Source of the DNA: Candidatus Bipolaricaulota bacterium
Lineage (GTDB): Bacteria; Bipolaricaulota; Bipolaricaulia; M55B111
Direction of reading: 5' to 3'
DNA length: 5,695 bases
Assembly: GCA_018334595.1 (NCBI GenBank)
Contig: JAGXLQ010000091.1
Location: 1-5,695, forward strand
In this document: piece after piece, positions 1 through 5,695 of the stretch
Layout of the letters: every line of letters starts with the position of its first letter
Position numbering within the stretch: the stretch's first letter is position 1
Made by a program: the position numbers and the translations under genes
The notes under the pieces: model-generated
Databases searched by the model: none
What the model was told of the DNA's origin: nothing
The model's input: only the letters and a program-made list of their open reading frames with translations

Positions 1-84
1 AGGCTTGGGCTCTGTAAGGGCGTACAGATCGTTTTACGGTCGTTGCTGGAGATACTGGGAGTCTCCGCTCCCCAGAAGATGTAA
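1..84 (+). CDS. Possible C-terminal end of an upstream gene (partial, unidentified)
   Basis: Frame 1 is open from the left edge to a TAA at 82-84 and encodes 27 residues, including the stretch LRSLLEILGVSAPQKM just before the stop. Its codons (GAG, AAG, CTG, GTC, TCC) resemble those of the neighbouring genes, and it ends 31 nt before ftsY starts, as expected for a preceding operon member. The product cannot be recognised from so short a tail. It does not look like the end of SMC, which often precedes ftsY. Frame 2 is also open as far as a TAA at 107-109, but that translation is rich in Arg, Trp and Cys and looks like a shadow. The call could be wrong and the stretch could be plain leader. Confidence 0.4.
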   Translation, partial: RLGLCKGVQIVLRSLLEILGVSAPQKM

Positions 85-98
85 GTTTTCCCCACAAA

Positions 99-104
99 GA
101 GGAG
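99..104 (+). promoter_or_regulatory. Ribosome binding site of ftsY
   Basis: GAGGAG lies 11 nt before the ATG at 116. This is slightly longer than the usual spacing, but no closer purine-rich site or better start codon is present. It supports the start at 116, whose product begins with the amphipathic sequence typical of the FtsY N-terminus. Confidence 0.6.
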
Positions 105-115
105 ATTAAGCAACT

Positions 116-1027
116 ATGGGTTGGTTTGATAGGTTGAGCTCCGGCCTGAAGAAGACGAGGAAGAACCTGGTCGGCAGGGTCGAGAGCGTATTAAGTAGAT
201 ACAGCGAGATAGGCCCTGAACTGCTGGAAGAGATCGAAGAGCTGCTGGTCACCGCCGACATCGGCGTCAATACGGCGCTGGAGATTATAGACCATATCAA
301 GGAGAGGGTTGAAGAAGAGGGTGAAACCGACCCGGGGTTCGTCGAAGAGATCTTAAAGGATGAGCTAAAGGACAGGACCTCCGGTGCGGAAGGAGAGCTG
401 AGTTGCAACGCGGACGGGCCGACGGTAATGCTCGTCATGGGAGTGAACGGCTCGGGCAAGACGACCACCATCGCCAAAATAGGGAAGAAGTACGTCGAGC
501 AAGGGAAGAAGGTCGTCTTTGCAGCCGCCGACACGTTCCGTGCCGCCGCCATAGAGCAGCTCGGCTACTGGGCTGACCGTGTGGGGGCGACGATGATATC
601 ACAGGACATAGGCTCCGACCCCTCGGCCGTTGCCTACGACGCCCTGGAGCACACGTTGAACACGGATGCGGACTTGCTCTTAATCGACACGGCGGGGAGG
701 CTCCAGACGAAGCACAACCTGATGGAAGAATTGAAGAAGATCAATCGTGTAATCGAGGGCAAGCTCGGTAGAGAACTCGACGAAAGGTTGTTAACGATAG
801 ACGCGACCAACGGCCAGAACGGACTATCACAGGCGGAGAAATTTGATCAGGCCGTTGGCCTGACGGGTATCATCCTGACGAAGCTGGACGGGACGGGAAA
901 GGGCGGCGTGATCTTTCAGATTCACGAGGAGTTCTCCGCCCCGATTAAGCTGATTGGAGTTGGAGAGAAACAAGAAGATTTACACGAGTTCGATAGAGAT
1001 CAATTTGTGGAAGCCTTATTCGAGTAA
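116..1027 (+). CDS. ftsY: Signal recognition particle receptor FtsY
   Basis: FtsY is the SRP-family GTPase that docks SRP-ribosome-nascent chain complexes (via Ffh) at the inner face of the cytoplasmic membrane and hands them to the SecYEG translocon. The 303-residue protein has all the expected parts. A basic amphipathic N-terminus with MGWFDRLSSGLKKTRKNL at residues 1-18 is the likely membrane-targeting helix. A helical N domain follows to about residue 85, then the G domain: P-loop GVNGSGKTTT (109-118), the DTFRAAA element (139-145), DTAGRLQT (191-198), DATNGQNGL (229-237), TKLDGTGKGG (255-264) and the closing GVGEKQEDL (281-289). These motifs and the N-terminus separate FtsY from Ffh, and there is no methionine-rich M domain. 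The length matches the short FtsY forms that lack the long acidic A domain of Escherichia coli. It is followed 27 nt later by ppdK, probably on the same transcript. The TKLDGT motif continues GKGG rather than the common AKGG, a mild change. Confidence 0.97.
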   Translation: MGWFDRLSSGLKKTRKNLVGRVESVLSRYSEIGPELLEEIEELLVTADIGVNTALEIIDHIKERVEEEGETDPGFVEEILKDELKDRTSGAEGELSCNADGPTVMLVMGVNGSGKTTTIAKIGKKYVEQGKKVVFAAADTFRAAAIEQLGYWADRVGATMISQDIGSDPSAVAYDALEHTLNTDADLLLIDTAGRLQTKHNLMEELKKINRVIEGKLGRELDERLLTIDATNGQNGLSQAEKFDQAVGLTGIILTKLDGTGKGGVIFQIHEEFSAPIKLIGVGEKQEDLHEFDRDQFVEALFE

Positions 1028-1041
1028 TTTGAATATCTTAC

Positions 1042-1047
1042 GGGAGG
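1042..1047 (+). promoter_or_regulatory. Ribosome binding site of ppdK (decides the start)
   Basis: GGGAGG ends 7 nt before the ATG at 1055 but only 4 nt before an in-frame TTG at 1052. The spacing favours the ATG, so the protein begins MEYVYFFG and not with a doubled methionine. Confidence 0.75.
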
Positions 1048-1054
1048 TTAATTG

Positions 1055-3676
1055 ATGGAATACGTCTATTTCTTTGGTGCTGGTGAAGCAGATGGAAGTG
1101 AAGACCTAAAAGAGGTTCTTGGCGGTAAGGGTGCAAATCTAGCAGAGATGACAAACCTGGGAATACCCGTACCGGCGGGGTTTACGATCTCCGCTGAGGT
1201 CTGTCAGTATTACTACAAGCACGACGAGACCTACCCCGAGAGCCTGGACGAGGAAGTCGAGGAGAACCTGAAGAGACTGGAAGAGGTTAACGGGAAGGAA
1301 TTTGGCGACCCCGAAGACCCCCTATTACTGTCCGTAAGGTCCGGGGCGGCCGTCTCCATGCCCGGCATGATGGATACCGTGTTGAACGTCGGCCTGAACG
1401 AAGAGACGCTCAAAGGGGTTATCGAGAAGACCGACAACCCCAGGTTTGGCTGGGACTCCTACCGCAGGTTGATCCAGATGTACGGTGAGGTCGTCAAGGG
1501 AATAGAGGCCAGGGAGTTCGACCTCGCACTGGAAGACATAAAGGAAGAGAAGGGCGCGGCAAACGACACGGACCTGACGGTTGACGACTTGAAGGAGGTC
1601 GTCGACAAGTTCAAGGAAATTTACGAAGAGAACCTGGGTGAGAAGTTCCCGACGGAACCAAGGGACCAGCTCTGGGGAGCTATCGATGCGGTATTCGGTT
1701 CCTGGAACAACCCCCGGGCGATCAAGTACAGAAATATTAGCGACCTACCTCACGATGCCCTGGGAACGGCGGTAAACATACAGACCATGGTGTTCGGGAA
1801 TACCGGAGAGAACTCCGCCACAGGCGTAGCCTTCACGAGAAACCCGTCTACCGGTGAGAACGAAAGGTACGGGGAGTACCTCAAGAACGCACAGGGCGAG
1901 GACGTCGTCGCCGGTGTCAGGACGCCCAAGGACATCAAGGAGTTACAAGAGGAGATGCCCGACGCCTGGGACGAGCTGGAGGAAATATTCCAGACGCTTG
2001 AGGAGCACTACAAGGACGTCCAGGACGTGGAGTTCACGGTGGAGCATTCCGACCTGTACATGCTGCAGACGAGGACGGGCAAGAGGACGGCCAAGGCTGC
2101 CGTCAAGATTGCCGTCGACATGGCAGAAGAGGGTTTGATAGACGAGGAAACCGCAGTGGGAAGGGTCGACCCGGAAACTCTGGACCAGCTTCTTCACCCG
2201 TCGTTTGACGAATCGGCCGACAAGCAGGTGCTTGCCAAGGGGTTAAACGCATCGCCCGGAGCTGCGGTCGGAGAAGTCGTCTTCACGGCAAGCGAAGCAG
2301 TAGACAGGCGGGAAAACGGCGAAAAGGTAATCCTCGTCAGGACGGAGACGTCGCCCGAGGACATCGACGGCCTGGAAGCCGCGGAAGGCGTGTTGACTTC
2401 GCGTGGCGGAATGACGTCGCACGCGGCGGTAGTTGCGCGGGGAATGGGTAAGCCGGCAGTCGCCGGTTGCGGCGCGATCGACATAGATTACGAGGGCGAG
2501 GCCTTCACCGTGGACGGGAAGGAAGTCGAGGCCGGCGATTACATCTCCATAGACGGGACCACCGGTGAGGTCATGCTCGGCCAGGTCCCCACGGTTGAAC
2601 CCAAGATGGACGAGAACTTCCAGAAGTTAATGGAATGGGCCGACGAGGTCAGACAGCTCGGCGTGAGGACGAACGCGGATACTCCGGAGGACGCAAAGAG
2701 GGCGCGGGAATTTGGTGCTGAAGGAATTGGGCTGACCAGGACCGAGCACATGTTCTTCGGCGACGAGCGCCTCTCCTACATCAGGCAGACGATTATGGCG
2801 GAGAGCAAGGAGAAGAGGGAAGAGCACCTGGCGGAACTGGCAAAGTTCCAGAAGTCCGATTTCCTCGGTATCCTGTCCGAGATGGAAGGGCTCCCTGTAA
2901 TCATCAGGCTGCTAGACCCCCCGTTGCACGAATTCCTGCCCGACACGCAGGACGAAGTTGAGGAGTTTGCTTCACGTACGGGAAGAGACGCCGAAGAGGT
3001 CCAAAGCAAGATAAATGAGCTCAAGGAATTCAACCCGATGCTCGGACACCGTGGCTGCCGACTGGGAATAACTATGCCGGAGATCTACGAGATGCAGGTA
3101 GAGGCGATAATCAGGGCGGCAGTGGAACTGAACAAGGACGGCGTGGATGTCAGGCCGAAGATAATGGTTCCGCTCGTCGGCTCGCCGGAGGAAATGAAGC
3201 GGGTTAAGGACTCCGCTCAGGCCGTCATCGACGACCTGCTGGAGTCGCTTGATTCCGACCTCTATTACGAGATTGGCACGATGATCGAGATCCCCAGGGC
3301 CTGCGTGCTTGCAGACGAGATCGCCGCTGAGGCGGAGTTCTTCTCGTTTGGGACTAACGACCTGACCCAGATGACCTTTGGGTTCAGCAGAGATGACGCG
3401 GGTAAGTTTCTCGACGAGTACCTCGAAAAGGGGATCCTGGAGAAGAACCCATTTGAGACGCTCGACTCCAGAGGCGTGGCCACTTTCATGGAAATGGCCG
3501 TCGAAAGGGGCAAAGGGGCAAATGAAGGGCTCGAGGTCGGTATCTGTGGCGAGCAGGGTGGAGACCCCGAATCGATCCACACGGCCAAACGAGTTGGCGT
3601 GGACTACGTAAGCGCTTCCCCGTTCAGGGTACCGATCGCTCGGTTAGCCGCGGCTCAGGCGGAGTTGGAAGACTAG
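1055..3676 (+). CDS. ppdK: Pyruvate, phosphate dikinase (PPDK)
   Basis: PPDK catalyses the reversible reaction ATP + phosphate + pyruvate = AMP + pyrophosphate + phosphoenolpyruvate in the cytoplasm, serving gluconeogenesis or, in many anaerobes, PPi-linked glycolysis. At 873 residues it is full length (the Clostridium symbiosum enzyme has about 874). The N-terminal ATP-grasp region shows GGKGANLAEM (23-32), SVRSGAAVSMPGMMDT (93-108), GVAFTRNPSTGE (257-268), NAQGEDVVAGVRTP (278-291) and LQTRTGKRTA (337-346). The mobile phosphohistidine domain has SRGGMTSHAAVVARGMG (449-465) with catalytic His456 and, two residues before it, Thr454, the site used by PPDK regulatory kinases. The C-terminal TIM barrel that binds pyruvate/PEP has GLTRTEHMFF (559-568), RLLDPPLHEF (618-627), NPMLGHRGCRLG (660-671), GTMIEIPRA (741-749), FGTNDLTQMTFGFSRDDAGK (765-784) and Cys831 in GICGEQGG. 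GICGEQGG carries Gln where most relatives I recall have His. These motifs exclude PEP synthase and PTS enzyme I. The protein is markedly acidic. An in-frame TTG at 1052 would add one residue. Confidence 0.97.
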   Translation: MEYVYFFGAGEADGSEDLKEVLGGKGANLAEMTNLGIPVPAGFTISAEVCQYYYKHDETYPESLDEEVEENLKRLEEVNGKEFGDPEDPLLLSVRSGAAVSMPGMMDTVLNVGLNEETLKGVIEKTDNPRFGWDSYRRLIQMYGEVVKGIEAREFDLALEDIKEEKGAANDTDLTVDDLKEVVDKFKEIYEENLGEKFPTEPRDQLWGAIDAVFGSWNNPRAIKYRNISDLPHDALGTAVNIQTMVFGNTGENSATGVAFTRNPSTGENERYGEYLKNAQGEDVVAGVRTPKDIKELQEEMPDAWDELEEIFQTLEEHYKDVQDVEFTVEHSDLYMLQTRTGKRTAKAAVKIAVDMAEEGLIDEETAVGRVDPETLDQLLHPSFDESADKQVLAKGLNASPGAAVGEVVFTASEAVDRRENGEKVILVRTETSPEDIDGLEAAEGVLTSRGGMTSHAAVVARGMGKPAVAGCGAIDIDYEGEAFTVDGKEVEAGDYISIDGTTGEVMLGQVPTVEPKMDENFQKLMEWADEVRQLGVRTNADTPEDAKRAREFGAEGIGLTRTEHMFFGDERLSYIRQTIMAESKEKREEHLAELAKFQKSDFLGILSEMEGLPVIIRLLDPPLHEFLPDTQDEVEEFASRTGRDAEEVQSKINELKEFNPMLGHRGCRLGITMPEIYEMQVEAIIRAAVELNKDGVDVRPKIMVPLVGSPEEMKRVKDSAQAVIDDLLESLDSDLYYEIGTMIEIPRACVLADEIAAEAEFFSFGTNDLTQMTFGFSRDDAGKFLDEYLEKGILEKNPFETLDSRGVATFMEMAVERGKGANEGLEVGICGEQGGDPESIHTAKRVGVDYVSASPFRVPIARLAAAQAELED

Positions 3677-3712
3677 TATTCTGACAGAGCCTATAAGCAG
3701 GAAGATGAGCTA

Positions 3713-3749
3713 AAGGGCAGGTAGGAGGGTTTTCCTCCTACCTGCCCTT
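3713..3749. terminator. Bidirectional stem-loop terminator between convergent genes
   Basis: A perfect 16-bp inverted repeat (3713-3728 paired with 3734-3749) closes a 5-nt loop, GTTTT on the + strand. It starts 36 nt after the ppdK stop and lies 20 nt from the stop of the opposing solute-binding-protein gene, so it can end transcripts from both sides. The arms are GC-rich (GGGCAGG and GGAGG blocks). The U-tracts are weak: the + strand arm ends CTT and continues CTGTT, and the - strand arm ends CCCTT and continues TAGC. Intrinsic termination may therefore be imperfect or depend mainly on the strong stem. It could also protect mRNA 3' ends from exonucleases. Confidence 0.85.
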
Positions 3750-3769
3750 CTGTTAACCTCGAGTTGACC

Positions 3770-5557
3770 TTATCCTTCGGTCCAGACGTATTCGCAGAAC
3801 TCGGGAAAGGTTCCAAGCTTGCTGAATAGCTTCGTGTTCTGGACGGAGTCCTGAGTTACGTAGAGAAACGTCTCTCCGGCGAGATATATGACGGGTAGGT
3901 GCCTGGCAAACAGTAGCTGAAACCTGTCGTAGTACTCCTTTCTCTCCGCAAATCCCACGTGCTTGACCCCTTCCGCAAACGCCTCGTCGATCTCCTTTTG
4001 CCAGCCGGGTACCCCCGCCGAGCTACCCCCGGACGACCAGAAGTGCAACGAGCCCGACGAGGCGAACACGTCGGCCAGAGCAGATGGTTCTCTGGGGTTG
4101 ATCATCAAGCTGATTATGGCCCCCTGATAATCGCCGGACTGCAGCTTGCGCACGAGAGAGGAAAAGCTGACCGGTTCCAGGTTGGCATTTATACCAACCC
4201 CTTGCAGTCCGTCTACTATGACCTCCCCCATTGTCTTTCTCGCCTCGTTTTCCTCGTTCGTCACGACCGTAAACTCGACTCCCCTGCCGGTTGAGTACTC
4301 CCTGAGACCGTCTCCATCGGAGTCGGTCAAGCCGATGTCCTCGAGTAAACCTGCTGCCGATTCGGGGTCGAACGAACCGGAGAAGAAGTCCTCGACCTCC
4401 GGGTTGTAGTAGGCCGATACCGCCGGGACGGGGCTTAGCTGGACCCCTCCAAAGCTGTTAAATGCCCTGTCGATGATCCTCTCCCTGTCGATAGCCAGGG
4501 AAATGGCCCTCCGGAACTCGTCCTGGGCAAACAGCTTCCCCAGATCTCTATCCTCCGTTTCCCAGTTCAGCGTGAGGAAGTCGGAGTTGACGGGAGCTCC
4601 CCTGGTGCCCTCCCCGGTGATGACGTTCCAGTCGCCGTCGATCTGCTGCAGCAGAAATGGCATCTCGTTTATCTGGGGTTTGAGAAAGTCCGTCTTGCGG
4701 TCGACGAACTTGAGCAGCGCGACTTTATCGTCCTTGACCTTTACTGCGGTAAAGCCGTCCACGTAGGGCAACTGCGTTCCTTCCGTGTCGACCTTGTAGT
4801 AATAGGGGTTTCTCTCCATGACGATCTTTTCCCCGGGGACGAACTCCGCCAGCTTAAACGGGCCTGCACCGACTATCGCCTCCGGATTCTTCTCGGCGTC
4901 CTCGGTGTCCCAGGCGTCCTCGAAGTTATCGGGGTCGAAGTCCTCGAACTTGTGGCTCGGGTAGATCCCCGTGCTTACGAGCCTCAAAAATGGGCCGTAG
5001 GGGGCGGGGAGGTGAAACCTCACCGTACGCTCGTCGACCATCTCTACCTCGGGGAGCTGGCCGTCAACCGTGACGACCGATGTAAACCCGGTATCTATCC
5101 TGTCGTTGAAAGCGAGTTCCTCGTAGGTAAAGATGACGTCTTCCGCGGTCAACGGTTCGCCGTCGGCGAACTTAAGTCCCTTTCTCAGGTGGAAAGTATA
5201 GGTCAATCCGTCCTCTGAGACCTCCCAGGACCTGGCAAACCCGGGAACCACCCTCCCGTTTACGGGGTTCGTAGCTGTAAGTCCGGAACCCATTATGGTG
5301 CTGGTGAAGTCGGCTGACGAGTCCGACGTGGCCATCAAGTGGTTAAACGTACGGGGAAACCTCTCCAGGGTGTAGTTGATTTGTCCACCAGGTTCCCCGC
5401 TGGATAGGGGTTGCATCTCCCATAGACTATTTGCCTCGTTAATTGGTACGACCAGCGGCTCTTCCGGTGGGTGGCTCTCGCGGCCCAGGCCAAACGAGAT
5501 GTTGACTAGCAGGACGAGAGTAATTACGGCGAGTACTCTGCCGGCGGACTTGATCAT
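3770..5557 (-). CDS. ABC transporter substrate-binding protein, family 5 (peptide/nickel/oligopeptide type)
   Basis: This is the extracytoplasmic ligand-capturing subunit of an ABC importer, of the DppA/OppA/NikA type (SBP_bac_5). The 595 residues begin with a signal peptide: basic MIKSAGR, a hydrophobic core at about 8-22 and a possible cleavage site near GLG at 23-25. Family hallmarks follow: VVPGFARSWEVSEDG (103-117), LRKGLKFADGEPLTAEDV (124-141), VGAGPFKLAEF (229-239), ERNPYYY (248-254) and DEFRRAISLAIDRERII (346-362), the helix typical of this family. A DSDGDG stretch at 412-417 resembles a calcium-binding loop. There is no cysteine near the signal peptide (the only Cys is 588), so it is not a lipoprotein. 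The length is somewhat above the usual 500-560. The substrate cannot be told from sequence: peptides, sugars, nickel and opines are all carried by this family. The start has AGGAGG 7 nt upstream and overlaps the preceding gene's stop. No permease or ATPase gene lies downstream, where a terminator follows, so partner genes must be upstream or elsewhere. Confidence 0.93.
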   Translation of the reverse strand: MIKSAGRVLAVITLVLLVNISFGLGRESHPPEEPLVVPINEANSLWEMQPLSSGEPGGQINYTLERFPRTFNHLMATSDSSADFTSTIMGSGLTATNPVNGRVVPGFARSWEVSEDGLTYTFHLRKGLKFADGEPLTAEDVIFTYEELAFNDRIDTGFTSVVTVDGQLPEVEMVDERTVRFHLPAPYGPFLRLVSTGIYPSHKFEDFDPDNFEDAWDTEDAEKNPEAIVGAGPFKLAEFVPGEKIVMERNPYYYKVDTEGTQLPYVDGFTAVKVKDDKVALLKFVDRKTDFLKPQINEMPFLLQQIDGDWNVITGEGTRGAPVNSDFLTLNWETEDRDLGKLFAQDEFRRAISLAIDRERIIDRAFNSFGGVQLSPVPAVSAYYNPEVEDFFSGSFDPESAAGLLEDIGLTDSDGDGLREYSTGRGVEFTVVTNEENEARKTMGEVIVDGLQGVGINANLEPVSFSSLVRKLQSGDYQGAIISLMINPREPSALADVFASSGSLHFWSSGGSSAGVPGWQKEIDEAFAEGVKHVGFAERKEYYDRFQLLFARHLPVIYLAGETFLYVTQDSVQNTKLFSKLGTFPEFCEYVWTEG

Positions 5558-5695
5558 TTTGCACCCTCCTTTTCGGCACTTTTTCTCAACATTCTATCGG
5601 CCAGCGCTGAGACTACGGCGTCTTTGTACTCCCCGGGGGATACCTCCGTAGCGGCACAGGCCATCTGCAGCAGCTCCGTTTCGCTCTTATCGGAG
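5554..5695 (-). CDS. C-terminal end of an unidentified gene (partial) coupled to the solute-binding protein
   Basis: On the - strand one frame is open from the right edge to a TGA at 5556-5554 and gives 46 residues. It includes the stretches LLQMACAATEVSPGEYKDAV and LADRMLRKSAEKEGAK, the latter at the C-terminus. The tail looks helical and charged, like a cytoplasmic protein end, with no membrane segment, so it is unlikely to be the permease subunit. The stop codon overlaps the start of the binding-protein gene in ATGA, and that gene's Shine-Dalgarno sequence lies inside this frame, the usual arrangement for translational coupling in an operon. The function is not recognisable from this fragment. 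The open frame with neighbour-like codons and the exact ATGA overlap make it likely to be real. Confidence 0.7.
   Translation of the reverse strand, partial: SDKSETELLQMACAATEVSPGEYKDAVVSALADRMLRKSAEKEGAK
5565..5570 (-). promoter_or_regulatory. Ribosome binding site of the solute-binding-protein gene
   Basis: On the - strand AGGAGG (within AAGGAGGGTG, 5562-5571) ends 7 nt before the ATG at 5557-5555. It is a near-perfect Shine-Dalgarno match and fixes the start that gives a complete signal peptide. It sits inside the last codons of the upstream partial gene. Confidence 0.85.

Noticed and set aside
48..89. Two overlapping short inverted repeats before ftsY (48-52 with 62-66, and 55-61 with 68-75) followed by TTTT, suggesting an attenuator or terminator
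   Set aside because: The stems are only 5 to 7 bp, one needs a bulge, the T-run is short and about 9 nt away, and the stretch is probably coding for the upstream gene's tail. Chance pairing is likely.
106..552. A 148-residue open frame antisense to ftsY
   Set aside because: Its Ser-rich, low-complexity translation is typical of the reverse complement of Glu/Leu-rich coding sequence, and the + strand FtsY is certain.
1052..1054. TTG at 1052 as the ppdK start
   Set aside because: It is only 4 nt from the Shine-Dalgarno sequence and directly precedes an ATG with 7-nt spacing, so the ATG at 1055 is the better start.
3504..3519. Tandem 8-bp repeat (AAAGGGGC twice) in ppdK, considered as a phase-variation tract
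   Set aside because: Only two copies, and the reading frame continues normally into the conserved GICGEQGG motif. Two copies are not evidence of phase variation.
2972..3580. A 202-residue open frame antisense to ppdK
   Set aside because: It lies wholly inside the well-conserved PPDK barrel coding region, has no recognisable motif and no convincing ribosome binding site. It is a by-product of the GC-rich codon pattern.
5376..5651. A 91-residue + strand open frame over the start of the solute-binding-protein gene
   Set aside because: It opposes the signal peptide coding region and the ATGA junction, both of which are well supported on the - strand. The product is Arg/Pro/Ser-rich without motifs.

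Overview
The window is an ordinary bacterial chromosomal segment of moderately high GC (about 55% in coding regions I counted by hand). It holds two complete genes on the + strand and one complete gene on the - strand, which converge on a shared terminator. Fragments of further genes touch both edges. I see no tRNA, rRNA, CRISPR array, insertion sequence, phage gene or origin.

Left part (1-3676, + strand): a short reading frame that may be the end of an upstream gene (1-84) is followed by ftsY, the signal recognition particle receptor GTPase, and 27 nt later by ppdK, pyruvate phosphate dikinase. The short gaps, common strand and lack of a terminator between the genes suggest co-transcription. 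The two products have unrelated jobs: FtsY brings ribosomes making membrane proteins to the membrane, and PPDK interconverts pyruvate and phosphoenolpyruvate using ATP, phosphate, AMP and pyrophosphate.

Middle (3677-3769): a 93-nt intergenic region between convergent genes, holding a perfect 16-bp stem-loop that can serve as a terminator for both directions.

Right part (3770-5695, - strand): a family 5 solute-binding protein of a peptide/nickel-type ABC importer, with a signal peptide but no lipoprotein cysteine. It overlaps by 4 bp (ATGA) the end of an unidentified upstream gene that enters from the right edge. The two are probably translationally coupled and belong to an operon lying mostly outside the window. 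No permease or ATPase gene is visible.

Organism: all three complete proteins are rich in Asp and Glu (hand count 329 acidic against 172 Lys+Arg over the three), most strongly PPDK (180 against 88). This suggests a halophilic or salt-adapted bacterium. An AMP/PPi-type PPDK and an FtsY without a long acidic N-terminal A domain are common in anaerobic Bacillota-like lineages. The lack of a lipobox on the binding protein would fit a cell with an outer membrane. A diderm, halophilic anaerobe such as a Halanaerobiales relative fits, but this is inference and other phyla are possible. I found nothing in the window that looks like a new biological system.
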